Part shown: in pieces, positions 54,176 to 60,777 of the stretch | Position numbering within the stretch: the stretch's first letter is position 1 | Layout: every line of letters starts with the position of its first letter | Assembly: GCF_012849055.1 (NCBI RefSeq) | Contig: NZ_CP051677.1 | Coordinates: 2,184,501-2,248,500, forward strand | Direction of reading: 5' to 3' | Source: Spirosoma rhododendri | GTDB lineage: Bacteria; Bacteroidota; Bacteroidia; Cytophagales; Spirosomataceae | Length of the DNA: 64,000 bases | Translations under genes and position numbers: made by a program | The notes under the pieces: generated by a model | The model's input: only the letters and a program-made list of their open reading frames with translations | Databases searched by the model: none | What the model was told of the DNA's origin: nothing

Positions 54176-54652
54176 CTATTCACCAAACAGCTGGCTCCAC
54201 ATGCCTTTGGCCTTTTCTTTGGCTTCTTCGATCTTGCGTGCGGCTTCGGCCTTCAGCTCGTCGAGCTTTACCTGAGCCGCATCGAGTTGAACGGCAGCTT
54301 CGGCCCGCACCTCGTCAAACTTGTCTTCAGCAGCATCCGACAGCGCGTCGGCTTTTTCGGCCGCAGTCGAGAAGGCTGTTTCGGCCTGCGCCTGCAAGTC
54401 GGTAATGGCCTGGGCAGTGCTGGCTTTGGCTTCTTCGAAATGCTGGGTTGCGCTTGCTTTCAGCCCGTCGATATCGATGTCTTTGCCAACTTCCTGCGCT
54501 TTGGCTACGAGCTGATCGCGGAGTTCGTCGAGTTGGGTAGCGGCCGTATCGAGGTGCTGGCTGGCTTCGGCTTTAAACGATTCAAATTTTTGGGCAGCCG
54601 CGTCTTTAGCGGCCATCATCTGCTTTTCAGCGGTTTGTTTGGTGATTTCCAT
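54176..54652 (-). CDS. Ala/Glu-rich amphipathic helical protein
   Basis: The 158 residues are almost wholly helical and low in complexity (KQMMAAKDAAAQKFESFKAE, LDELRDQLVAKAQEVGKDID, ADALSDAAEDKFDEVRAEAA). Quasi-11-residue periodicity resembles apolipoprotein-like, LEA or phasin-like proteins. There is no signal peptide. Function is unknown; membrane-surface binding or a stress role is plausible from composition only. It has a strong terminator downstream. Confidence 0.75.
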   Translation of the reverse strand: MEITKQTAEKQMMAAKDAAAQKFESFKAEASQHLDTAATQLDELRDQLVAKAQEVGKDIDIDGLKASATQHFEEAKASTAQAITDLQAQAETAFSTAAEKADALSDAAEDKFDEVRAEAAVQLDAAQVKLDELKAEAARKIEEAKEKAKGMWSQLFGE

Positions 54653-54734
54653 TGTCGTGTACGTGGGATTTAACGACCGAAAAATGGATAGAAACCAGCC
54701 AAAAACAAATACCGGCTGTGCTAGCGGTCTGAAA

Positions 54735-55304
54735 TTAGGTTAACCGGCGTATTATCAGGCTGTTGATCAGATCAAACAGGCCCGGTGGTTTGAGCGTACG
54801 CCAGTTTTCGATTTCGTCAAGCGTACCGCCGTAGTTGATATAGTAATCGAGGTGGTACTTCTTCCACTCGCGCTCCACAAAATCGGGGATGCGGACGGCG
54901 GCTATCCAGCCATCTTCTACTTCGTCGAACCACTCCTCGTAGTAGGAATCGTCGGAGCCGTGAAAATTGAGCAGGTTTTCACCGATCAGAATAAAGTACT
55001 TGACGCCTTCGCGGATCAGTGGCTCAATCACTTCCCGCTTCAGATACATCACATCGTTATGAAGCGTGTCGTTCCATTCGCCAAACAGTTCGATGACCAC
55101 AAACTGCCGGTCGTAATTGGCAAATAGAATTTTACAGTAGAGCGTTTCCGAGCCAATTTCGTCCCAGAGCGGGTGAATATAGTAGCCGTAAATGTCGTGT
55201 TCATACTGCTGCATGTTGTACTCCCGCTGGTGAAACGGAGAGCGGTCGTCATCGGCAGCTGAGTAATATTTTTCCCAGCCGTAGAAGGGTTCGATATCCT
55301 GCAT
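54735..55304 (-). CDS. Conserved-looking soluble protein, unknown
   Basis: 189 residues from MQDIEPFYGWEKYYSAADDD; 38 upstream codons in frame overlap the promoter region of the divergent SDR gene. It is rich in Tyr, Trp and acidic residues (QYEHDIYGYYIHPLWDEIGSETLYCKIL, FHGSDDSYYEEWFDEVEDGWIAAVRIPDF). There is no signal, helix bundle or catalytic motif I can name. The folded, aromatic-rich composition argues for a genuine gene. Confidence 0.75.
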   Translation of the reverse strand: MQDIEPFYGWEKYYSAADDDRSPFHQREYNMQQYEHDIYGYYIHPLWDEIGSETLYCKILFANYDRQFVVIELFGEWNDTLHNDVMYLKREVIEPLIREGVKYFILIGENLLNFHGSDDSYYEEWFDEVEDGWIAAVRIPDFVEREWKKYHLDYYINYGGTLDEIENWRTLKPPGLFDLINSLIIRRLT

Positions 55305-55402
55305 AGAAAGCAAAACCGAAAGAAACGTGTGGTGATCGGTTTCACAGGAATAACGTATGGATTTGGCTGTTTGTTGACCCGGATTCGTAGTATGTTTACC
55401 CG

Positions 55403-56266
55403 ATGAAGACGGTTCCAAAAACGATTTTGATTACGGGAGCATCGACCGGGATTGGCTACGGCGCTGCCCGGCAGTTTGCGCAAAAGGGGTACACGGTTTT
55501 TGCCGGAGTCCGGACGACTGCCGATGCCGACCGGCTCCGCGCCGAACTCGGCCCCAATGTAGAGCCGGTACTCCTCGACGTAACCAACGCAACAACGATT
55601 GAAGCCGTGGCGCGACAGCTTACCAACCGGCTGGCTGGCAGTGGGCTGGGTGGATTGATAAACAACGCGGGCATTGCCATCGGTGGCCCGTTGCAGGAGC
55701 AGCCCATAGACGTGATTCAGCACCATTTCGACGTCAACGTGCTGGGCGTGCTGCGAGTGACACAGGCGTTTTTACCCCTGCTGGGTGCCCGCGCCGACCA
55801 TCCGGTGGCACCCGGCCGGATTCAGATGATTAGCTCCGTCAACGGGCAGGTGGCTATCCCGTTTATGGGCGCCTACGTGGGTTCGAAGCACGCGCTGGAG
55901 GGAATCTCGCACAGCCTGCGCCGGGAGTTGCAATTGTTTGGTGTGCAGGTAGTTATTGTAGGGCCGGGGGCTGTTAAAACGCCAATCTGGGGTAAGGGGA
56001 CCAATATCGACCGGTATCGGGACAGCCTGTATTTTCCGGCGATGCAGTGGTTTGCCAAACAGGTCAAACAATCCGAAGAAAACGGACTGACGATCGACTA
56101 TCTGGGAGAGCGTCTTGTCCAGATTCACGAAGCGTCCCGCCCGCGTATTCGGTATGCGATTGTGCCGAAGCCGATTAGTGGCTGGTTCATTCCCCGCCTG
56201 CCGCATCGCCTGTTCGACCGGATTATTAGTCAGTTAAGTGGGTTGCGGAAGGGTATAAATAAGTAG
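55403..56266 (+). CDS. Short-chain dehydrogenase/reductase
   Basis: The 287-residue classical SDR has TGASTGIGYGAARQF (11-25) for NAD(P) binding and NNAGIAIGG. Ser in ISSVNGQ and Y-V-G-S-K in GAYVGSKHALEG supply the catalytic residues. The C-terminal part resembles retinol/17-beta-hydroxysteroid dehydrogenase-like SDRs acting on lipophilic alcohols or ketones. The substrate is unknown. It converges on the paralogue cluster at a hairpin. Confidence 0.93.
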   Translation: MKTVPKTILITGASTGIGYGAARQFAQKGYTVFAGVRTTADADRLRAELGPNVEPVLLDVTNATTIEAVARQLTNRLAGSGLGGLINNAGIAIGGPLQEQPIDVIQHHFDVNVLGVLRVTQAFLPLLGARADHPVAPGRIQMISSVNGQVAIPFMGAYVGSKHALEGISHSLRRELQLFGVQVVIVGPGAVKTPIWGKGTNIDRYRDSLYFPAMQWFAKQVKQSEENGLTIDYLGERLVQIHEASRPRIRYAIVPKPISGWFIPRLPHRLFDRIISQLSGLRKGINK

Positions 56267-56297
56267 TCGGTCGCCTGTGTACCACAAGCGACCGACT
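56265..56297. terminator. Terminator between the SDR gene and the paralogue cluster
   Basis: AGTCGGTCGC and GCGACCGACT are 10-bp arms around a 13-nt loop, located where the two genes converge. Confidence 0.75.
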
Positions 56298-56315
56298 TAG
56301 TATGTGCTAAACACA

Positions 56316-56675
56316 TTATGCCTGCGAGGCCGCGTGAAGCTTACCCGCCAGGTCCTGCAACGCCGTCGCCAGCGCCTGCAACCGGGTAACCATATCGCCC
56401 TCGGAACCAACGTTCGCACTGAACGTCGTGACCTGACTGGCTAGGTCATTCAGCAGCGGTTCCAGGTCCGCGGGGCTGGCATTTGGTTCGGCAATCGTTG
56501 CCCGCAACGCAGTCAGCGACTGCGTCAGTTCGCCCGTATTGATACCCTCGCCCAGCACATCGGTCCAGCGGGTTAAGACATCTGTAGCCGGTGCTGCATC
56601 GGAGGGAATCGCATCAAACGCCAGTGCCTGCATGGTATCATCGAGCAGGTCGGCAAATTCTTCAGGCGTAGTCAT
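56316..56675 (-). CDS. Tandem paralogue 3, small helical protein, unknown
   Basis: The 119 residues are acidic and helical, without Cys or a signal peptide. VLTRWTDVLGEGINTGELTQ, LTALRATIAEPNASPADLEP and LLNDLASQ align with the two genes upstream: W near 37, an LR pair, an x-P-N/Q segment and an LLxxLA/SxS-type motif. It is the last gene of the set and the most divergent. Function is unknown. Confidence 0.75.
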   Translation of the reverse strand: MTTPEEFADLLDDTMQALAFDAIPSDAAPATDVLTRWTDVLGEGINTGELTQSLTALRATIAEPNASPADLEPLLNDLASQVTTFSANVGSEGDMVTRLQALATALQDLAGKLHAASQA

Positions 56676-56686
56676 ACGTGAGTAAG

Positions 56687-57031
56687 TTAGAGTTGGCTGC
56701 TGACGTCGCGCAGCACTGTTACCAGTTGCTTTAGCTGACGTTCAACCGCCGGTTCGATAGTCGGTTCGTGCGATAGCGACGCTGTGTGGCTCGCTATGCT
56801 CAGCAGTAAGTGCCGGATCTGTTCTCCGTGGGGGTTTGGCTCTTTCAGCATGTCGCGCAGCGTGCTCAGTTCCGCCAGAATACGCTCGGCCCCTACATCG
56901 CCCCGAAGTGCGTTCAACCAGCCTTCTAACAGGAGAATGCCCCGTTCAGCGGTGATTGTTGTAGTTCCTTCGCCAAAAGCGCCCAGCGTATCGGTGAGCA
57001 TACGTTGCTCAAGTGTTGCTTGTCCTTCCAT
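56687..57031 (-). CDS. Tandem paralogue 2, small helical protein, unknown
   Basis: The 114 residues contain LEQRMLTDTLGAFGEGTTTI, LLLEGWLNALRGD, LSTLRDMLKEPNPHGEQIRH and LLLSIASHTASLS. These align end to end with the gene at 57073, including the opening LE.RML.DTL. It lies 11 nt from paralogue 3, so the two are probably one transcript. No family is recognised. Confidence 0.78.
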   Translation of the reverse strand: MEGQATLEQRMLTDTLGAFGEGTTTITAERGILLLEGWLNALRGDVGAERILAELSTLRDMLKEPNPHGEQIRHLLLSIASHTASLSHEPTIEPAVERQLKQLVTVLRDVSSQL

Positions 57032-57072
57032 TGTGTAGTGAGTGAAAAAGTAATGGTCTGTTACCGGCCGAA

Positions 57073-57417
57073 TTAAATAGAACTGCCGAAATGACGCAAA
57101 ATTTTCGACAAACTTTCGAGTTTACCCGTCCAGGTGCCTTCTGCGTTCGGTCCTTCGGCAGCGGTCTGCGTCTCGTCGGCTAAGCTGAGTAGCAGACTTT
57201 TGATTGTTGCTTCGTTGGGCTGTGGATTTTGAAGAGCCTCGCGAAGCTGATTAAGCTGACCCTCTACCTGTCCGATGTTCGGATCGCCCTGTAAGGCCAT
57301 GAGCCAGCCGTCGATTAGATTGACACCCTGCGCGGCTGTCAGGTCGGTGGCTTTACCACCCTGAAACAGAAGAAGCGTGTCTTCGAGCATACGCTCTTCC
57401 AATATGTTCGATCCCAT
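57073..57417 (-). CDS. Tandem paralogue 1, small helical protein, unknown
   Basis: The 114 residues contain LEERMLEDTLLLFQGGKATD, NLIDGWLMALQGD, LNQLREALQNPQPNEATIKS and LLLSLADETQTAAEG. It is the promoter-proximal member of three related genes. A 16-bp perfect inverted repeat lies 10 nt upstream of its ATG. The predicted all-helical, soluble, acidic protein suggests a small bundle. Function is unknown. Confidence 0.78.
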   Translation of the reverse strand: MGSNILEERMLEDTLLLFQGGKATDLTAAQGVNLIDGWLMALQGDPNIGQVEGQLNQLREALQNPQPNEATIKSLLLSLADETQTAAEGPNAEGTWTGKLESLSKILRHFGSSI

Positions 57418-57426
57418 AATCGTGTG

Positions 57427-57471
57427 CGGTAAACAGGCGGTTTTGTCTGTTAATAAACCGCCTGTTTACCG
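57427..57471. promoter_or_regulatory. 16-bp perfect inverted repeat between divergent genes
   Basis: CGGTAAACAGGCGGTT and AACCGCCTGTTTACCG are separated by 13 nt. Genes diverge on both sides, so it is not needed as a terminator. It could be an operator or leader hairpin for the paralogue operon. Confidence 0.6.
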
Positions 57472-57559
57472 GTTTGTTTACCAAAGGCCCGCATTCTGAA
57501 GAACGTGGTCTATTGGTCAAACCCGTATGTTTACGGAATAATCAGTGCGTCAGCGATTC

Positions 57560-57964
57560 ATGAAACTACCCGATCTCAGCCCGGAAATCCGCTATCAGTT
57601 TGCCCGTAGTGGTGGTGCGGGTGGGCAGAACGTCAACAAAGTAGCCACCAAAGCCGAACTCCGCTTCGACCTGCGCAACTCGACCCTACTGACCGCCGAA
57701 CAGAAAGTGGTTCTGGAGCAAAAGCTGGCCAGCAAACTAACCACCGACGGCGAACTGGTGCTGACGCATCAGACCGAGCGCACCCAACTGGCTAACCGGG
57801 AAAAGGTAACAGCTAAATTCTACAAGCTGCTTCAGAAAGCGTTTGAAACGCCCAAAGCCCGACGCGCGACAAAGCCCTCCAAAGCCGCTGTAGCCGAACG
57901 CATTGCCGATAAAAAGCGCAAAGGCGACGTTAAAGCCAACCGCCGGCGCATCGACCCGGATTAA
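57560..57964 (+). CDS. arfB: Peptidyl-tRNA hydrolase ArfB (GGQ family ribosome rescue)
   Basis: 134 residues from the ATG at 57560; a GTG 5 codons upstream is possible. FARSGGAGGQNVNKVATKAELRFDL holds the GGQ motif that hydrolyses peptidyl-tRNA, and LTHQTERTQLANRE is family-typical. The basic tail (KAAVAERIADKKRKGDVKANRRR) enters the mRNA channel of stalled ribosomes. Full-length release factors are much longer. Confidence 0.93.
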   Translation: MKLPDLSPEIRYQFARSGGAGGQNVNKVATKAELRFDLRNSTLLTAEQKVVLEQKLASKLTTDGELVLTHQTERTQLANREKVTAKFYKLLQKAFETPKARRATKPSKAAVAERIADKKRKGDVKANRRRIDPD

Positions 57965-58013
57965 AGTACAGGCTTTAGCTGAACAGGGTTGAAGCCGAGT
58001 GACCGAAAATAGT

Positions 58014-58439
58014 CTAGAACGGCGTCTCATTGCGCAACGTATTCGCTCCATATCGGCCCGAACGGTTGTTGATGTATACTTTACCATCATCCCCGAACCA
58101 CAATTCACCTCCCTGATAGGCAGAATCTCCGCCGGTTATGTTTGTGTGACAAACCACACCACGGGCAGCATAAGGATTTGATGTTGCCTCCGGTATCAGT
58201 TTCAAACCAGACTCATCGATAATCCATAAGTACTTTCCCTGCATCGGTGGGTCAGCACTGATAATAGTTGATGTGGCAATCCGCATGACGCCGTCGACAC
58301 CAGACCGGATAACGTCAATGATATCATCAACAAACATGACGGCTTCACCATCGAGCACTTTCCGGACGAACTGCGTACGTTCGAAGGGTAAAACGGCTGG
58401 ACCTAATCGGGTTTGCCACTCATCAGGCAGTTCGTTCAT
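58014..58439 (-). CDS. Unknown protein, second gene of an overlapping pair
   Basis: 141 residues from the ATG at 58439, whose A is the last base of the upstream stop (TGATG). VLDGEAVMFVDDIIDVIRSG and YLWIIDESGLKLIPEATSN are followed by GGELWFGDDGKVYINNRSGR. That last segment looks like a short C-terminal signature seen in some polymorphic-toxin-associated proteins; this recollection is weak. There is no signal peptide. Coupled expression with the upstream gene is clear. Confidence 0.65.
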   Translation of the reverse strand: MNELPDEWQTRLGPAVLPFERTQFVRKVLDGEAVMFVDDIIDVIRSGVDGVMRIATSTIISADPPMQGKYLWIIDESGLKLIPEATSNPYAARGVVCHTNITGGDSAYQGGELWFGDDGKVYINNRSGRYGANTLRNETPF

Positions 58440-58915
58440 CACTGCGGAAGTCGGACGTATCCCTTTTCTTTTGCCGCTTCAAGCAATTCAAGTCCGAACC
58501 GTTTCAGCGCATCAAGCGCGCTAATTCGTTGCAGTGGTCCAAAATCTGCTTCGGTCAGTTCGTTTTTTGCGGAGAGTAAATATGTTTGGCTGGAATTTGT
58601 AAAAAACGCCAGAGTTGATCGACCGACGAGCTGCTCTACAGTCTGGTTATCAAGCACCATCTGCGATTGTTTCAACGCCCGTTTTACTTTGACCGGTCCA
58701 AAAATCGCATCCAGTTGCCACATCTGCTGTGGTTTTCTCAGGTACTGCCCAGGTACAAAAACTACGGGCAGACCGTGCCAGATCACCGCTTTCTGGCCTT
58801 TGGTTGCTTTCAACGACTGCGGTCCGTCGACTACCCCTGCCATCACCGCTTTGCGCTTCAGAGGAGGTAATGCGTTGATCTGATCGATAAGGCGGGCTAC
58901 TGACACGTCACTCAT
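58439..58915 (-). CDS. Unknown protein, first gene of an overlapping pair
   Basis: 158 residues from MSDVSVARLIDQINALPPLK; a TTG 4 codons upstream also fits. The protein is basic, soluble and mixed alpha/beta (KATKGQKAVIWHGLPVVFVPGQYLRKPQQMWQLDAIF, STLAFFTNSSQTYLLSAKNELTEADFGPLQR). No family is recognised. Its stop shares a base with the start of the next gene, so the two proteins are probably made together. Confidence 0.65.
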   Translation of the reverse strand: MSDVSVARLIDQINALPPLKRKAVMAGVVDGPQSLKATKGQKAVIWHGLPVVFVPGQYLRKPQQMWQLDAIFGPVKVKRALKQSQMVLDNQTVEQLVGRSTLAFFTNSSQTYLLSAKNELTEADFGPLQRISALDALKRFGLELLEAAKEKGYVRLPQ

Positions 58916-58986
58916 ATTATTCAGCAATAATCAATTGTACCCTATAAACGGAGAAAAAAGGCTTTGACGTTCACCGGAACGAGCCA

Positions 58987-59679
58987 TCATAACTCTTTGA
59001 TTCGGATGTTGCGGAACCACACTTTTTCGCGGGGGTTGTGGTTTTGCAGGGCGATTTTGCCTTTGGCGTGGGGTGTGGCATAAGCCCAGTCTTTGAACTT
59101 GCTCTTGGCGACCATCGCCTTCCAGTCGTCAGAGCCGTACTGATAATCACTTACTTTTTTGCCGTTCAGGAAGTGCTCGACATGGTTGTTGTCGACCACG
59201 ATCCGGCCTTTATTCCAGTCGCCGGCGGGTTTGACGGCGTTGAGGTCGGCGGGGGGGATCATGTCGTAGTTGGCACCGGACAGCTGCGTTGGCTTCAGTG
59301 GGTACAGTTCGCCTTTATCGTTGAGGTAGCCTTTGTCGTCGATGATCTGAAACTCCGGTCCCGACATATACGTCGAGCGGAGGTCGGGCTTTTCGATGAC
59401 TTTGTAAACGATACCGCTGTTGCTGCCTTTCGGGATTTTGAACTCGAATTCCAGATCGAAATTTTCGTACTCCTTATCCGTCACGAGGTCGCCACCGGTA
59501 CCGTCGGGGACGAGGGTGCCGTCTTCGATATTCCAGCCGATGACTTTATCCTTCTGATAGCTGTGCCAACCGCTGATGGTTTTGCCGTCGAACAGCGTCG
59601 TCCATTTGTCTTTAGCTGAGAAGGCAGTTGTTAGCAGAGCGACACCGAGTAAGGCAGCAGCAACGTGAGTCGTTTTCAT
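58987..59679 (-). CDS. Secreted DUF1080 (3-keto-disaccharide hydrolase-like) protein
   Basis: The 230-residue protein has a signal peptide (VAAALLGVALLTTAFSA). A concanavalin-like fold follows, starting WTTLFDGKTISGWHSY, then YENFDLEFEFKIPKGSNSGIVYKV, GPEFQIIDDKGY and IALQNHNPREKVWFRNIRIKEL. These are the standard DUF1080 motifs. Family members hydrolyse 3-keto-glycosides or bind glycans in the periplasm. It stands alone here. Confidence 0.93.
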   Translation of the reverse strand: MKTTHVAAALLGVALLTTAFSAKDKWTTLFDGKTISGWHSYQKDKVIGWNIEDGTLVPDGTGGDLVTDKEYENFDLEFEFKIPKGSNSGIVYKVIEKPDLRSTYMSGPEFQIIDDKGYLNDKGELYPLKPTQLSGANYDMIPPADLNAVKPAGDWNKGRIVVDNNHVEHFLNGKKVSDYQYGSDDWKAMVAKSKFKDWAYATPHAKGKIALQNHNPREKVWFRNIRIKEL

Positions 59680-59720
59680 GGGAGTCAGTAGTTTGTAATT
59701 GGCTAAATGTAGGTAAAAAA

Positions 59721-59760
59721 GAATGAGGTGACGTCGGACTACCCAAACGCCACCTCATTC
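59721..59760 (-). terminator. Terminator of the acidic protein gene
   Basis: GAATGAGGTG and CACCTCATTC form a 10-bp stem; on the minus strand T6 follows. Confidence 0.85.
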
Positions 59761-59785
59761 AAAAATAAACCATCAACCGGCTAAC

Positions 59786-60721
59786 CTAGCTAGCCATGTC
59801 GCGGGCCACCTGCGGGTCGTTGTATTTGCGATCCAGCCCATCCGTTGATTTCTCGTCGGAGCGATCATTGCCGGAAATCATGTCCTGCGCCTGCACCGAA
59901 CTTTCGTCCATCATCTCGCGGGGCATCTGCCGGGTTTCGCGAGCTTCTTCGGGCCGTTCGCCGGGCTGATACTCGTCGTTATCTTTTGCGCTAACGTCGT
60001 ATGGATGTGCCGAGTCGCCAGTGTCGGGCTGCTCATCGTCGGGACCCGCGCTCATACCTTCGTATTGCGTGCCGGGAACGGCATTGCCCGATGTGTACAC
60101 CCGGTTGCGTTGGCGAAATCCAATCTCGTGTGAGCGGTCGGGTTGCTCAGGCTCCTGAATTTCGGGCGTTTCCGGCTTCGGCGTACCGGGCAGTTCCGGA
60201 ATTTCCGGGCCGGGCGACGGGGGCGTTGGCGGAATGGGCTGCGATGGCTCGGTGGGTGTTACGGGGCCGGGTGTACCGGGCGTTGCCGGAATCATATCGC
60301 CATGCACTACGAATGTACTCGTCGGTGTGCGGTTGTTGTCTTCCGAGGGCAGGCCCGTGTTCGCATCGTCACCCGCGTCGGGGTTACCCGTGATTTCGGC
60401 TTCAGCCGCCGGATCGTTGGGTACGTTTTCCAGCACGATGCCTTCGCCTGCGTCGTCGGCTTTGATACCAGCATCCGCATTTTCGTAAGTAAGGCCGCTG
60501 GTCTGATCGCCGTTGAAAGCACGCTCATCGTCGTCGCTGTAACGGTTGCTGAGTTGATCGTCGGCAACGTCGTCTTCGGTATCGCCGAACGGAGTCAGCT
60601 TACCATCGACGAGTTTGACCATATTTGTTTCTGCCTGATCGGCACCGAATTTGGTGGCTGCGTTTTCGCTCGACACCATATCGGCCTGTTGTGCGCCGTC
60701 GCTGAGTGATGAATTTTCCAT
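59786..60721 (-). CDS. Large acidic, disordered, Pro-rich protein
   Basis: The 311-residue protein has no signal peptide. It is dominated by Asp, Glu, Gly and Asn, with a central Pro-rich tract (PATPGTPGPVTPTEPSQPIP, ELPGTPKPETPEIQEPEQPD). It has no hydrophobic core and should be intrinsically disordered. No family or motif is recognised. A proper stop with terminator and a long clean frame support expression. Confidence 0.7.
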   Translation of the reverse strand: MENSSLSDGAQQADMVSSENAATKFGADQAETNMVKLVDGKLTPFGDTEDDVADDQLSNRYSDDDERAFNGDQTSGLTYENADAGIKADDAGEGIVLENVPNDPAAEAEITGNPDAGDDANTGLPSEDNNRTPTSTFVVHGDMIPATPGTPGPVTPTEPSQPIPPTPPSPGPEIPELPGTPKPETPEIQEPEQPDRSHEIGFRQRNRVYTSGNAVPGTQYEGMSAGPDDEQPDTGDSAHPYDVSAKDNDEYQPGERPEEARETRQMPREMMDESSVQAQDMISGNDRSDEKSTDGLDRKYNDPQVARDMAS

Positions 60722-60777
60722 TAATACTGGGGTTTACAAGTATCTATCAAGAACCCGCTTTGCTGGAAAAGGTTTTT

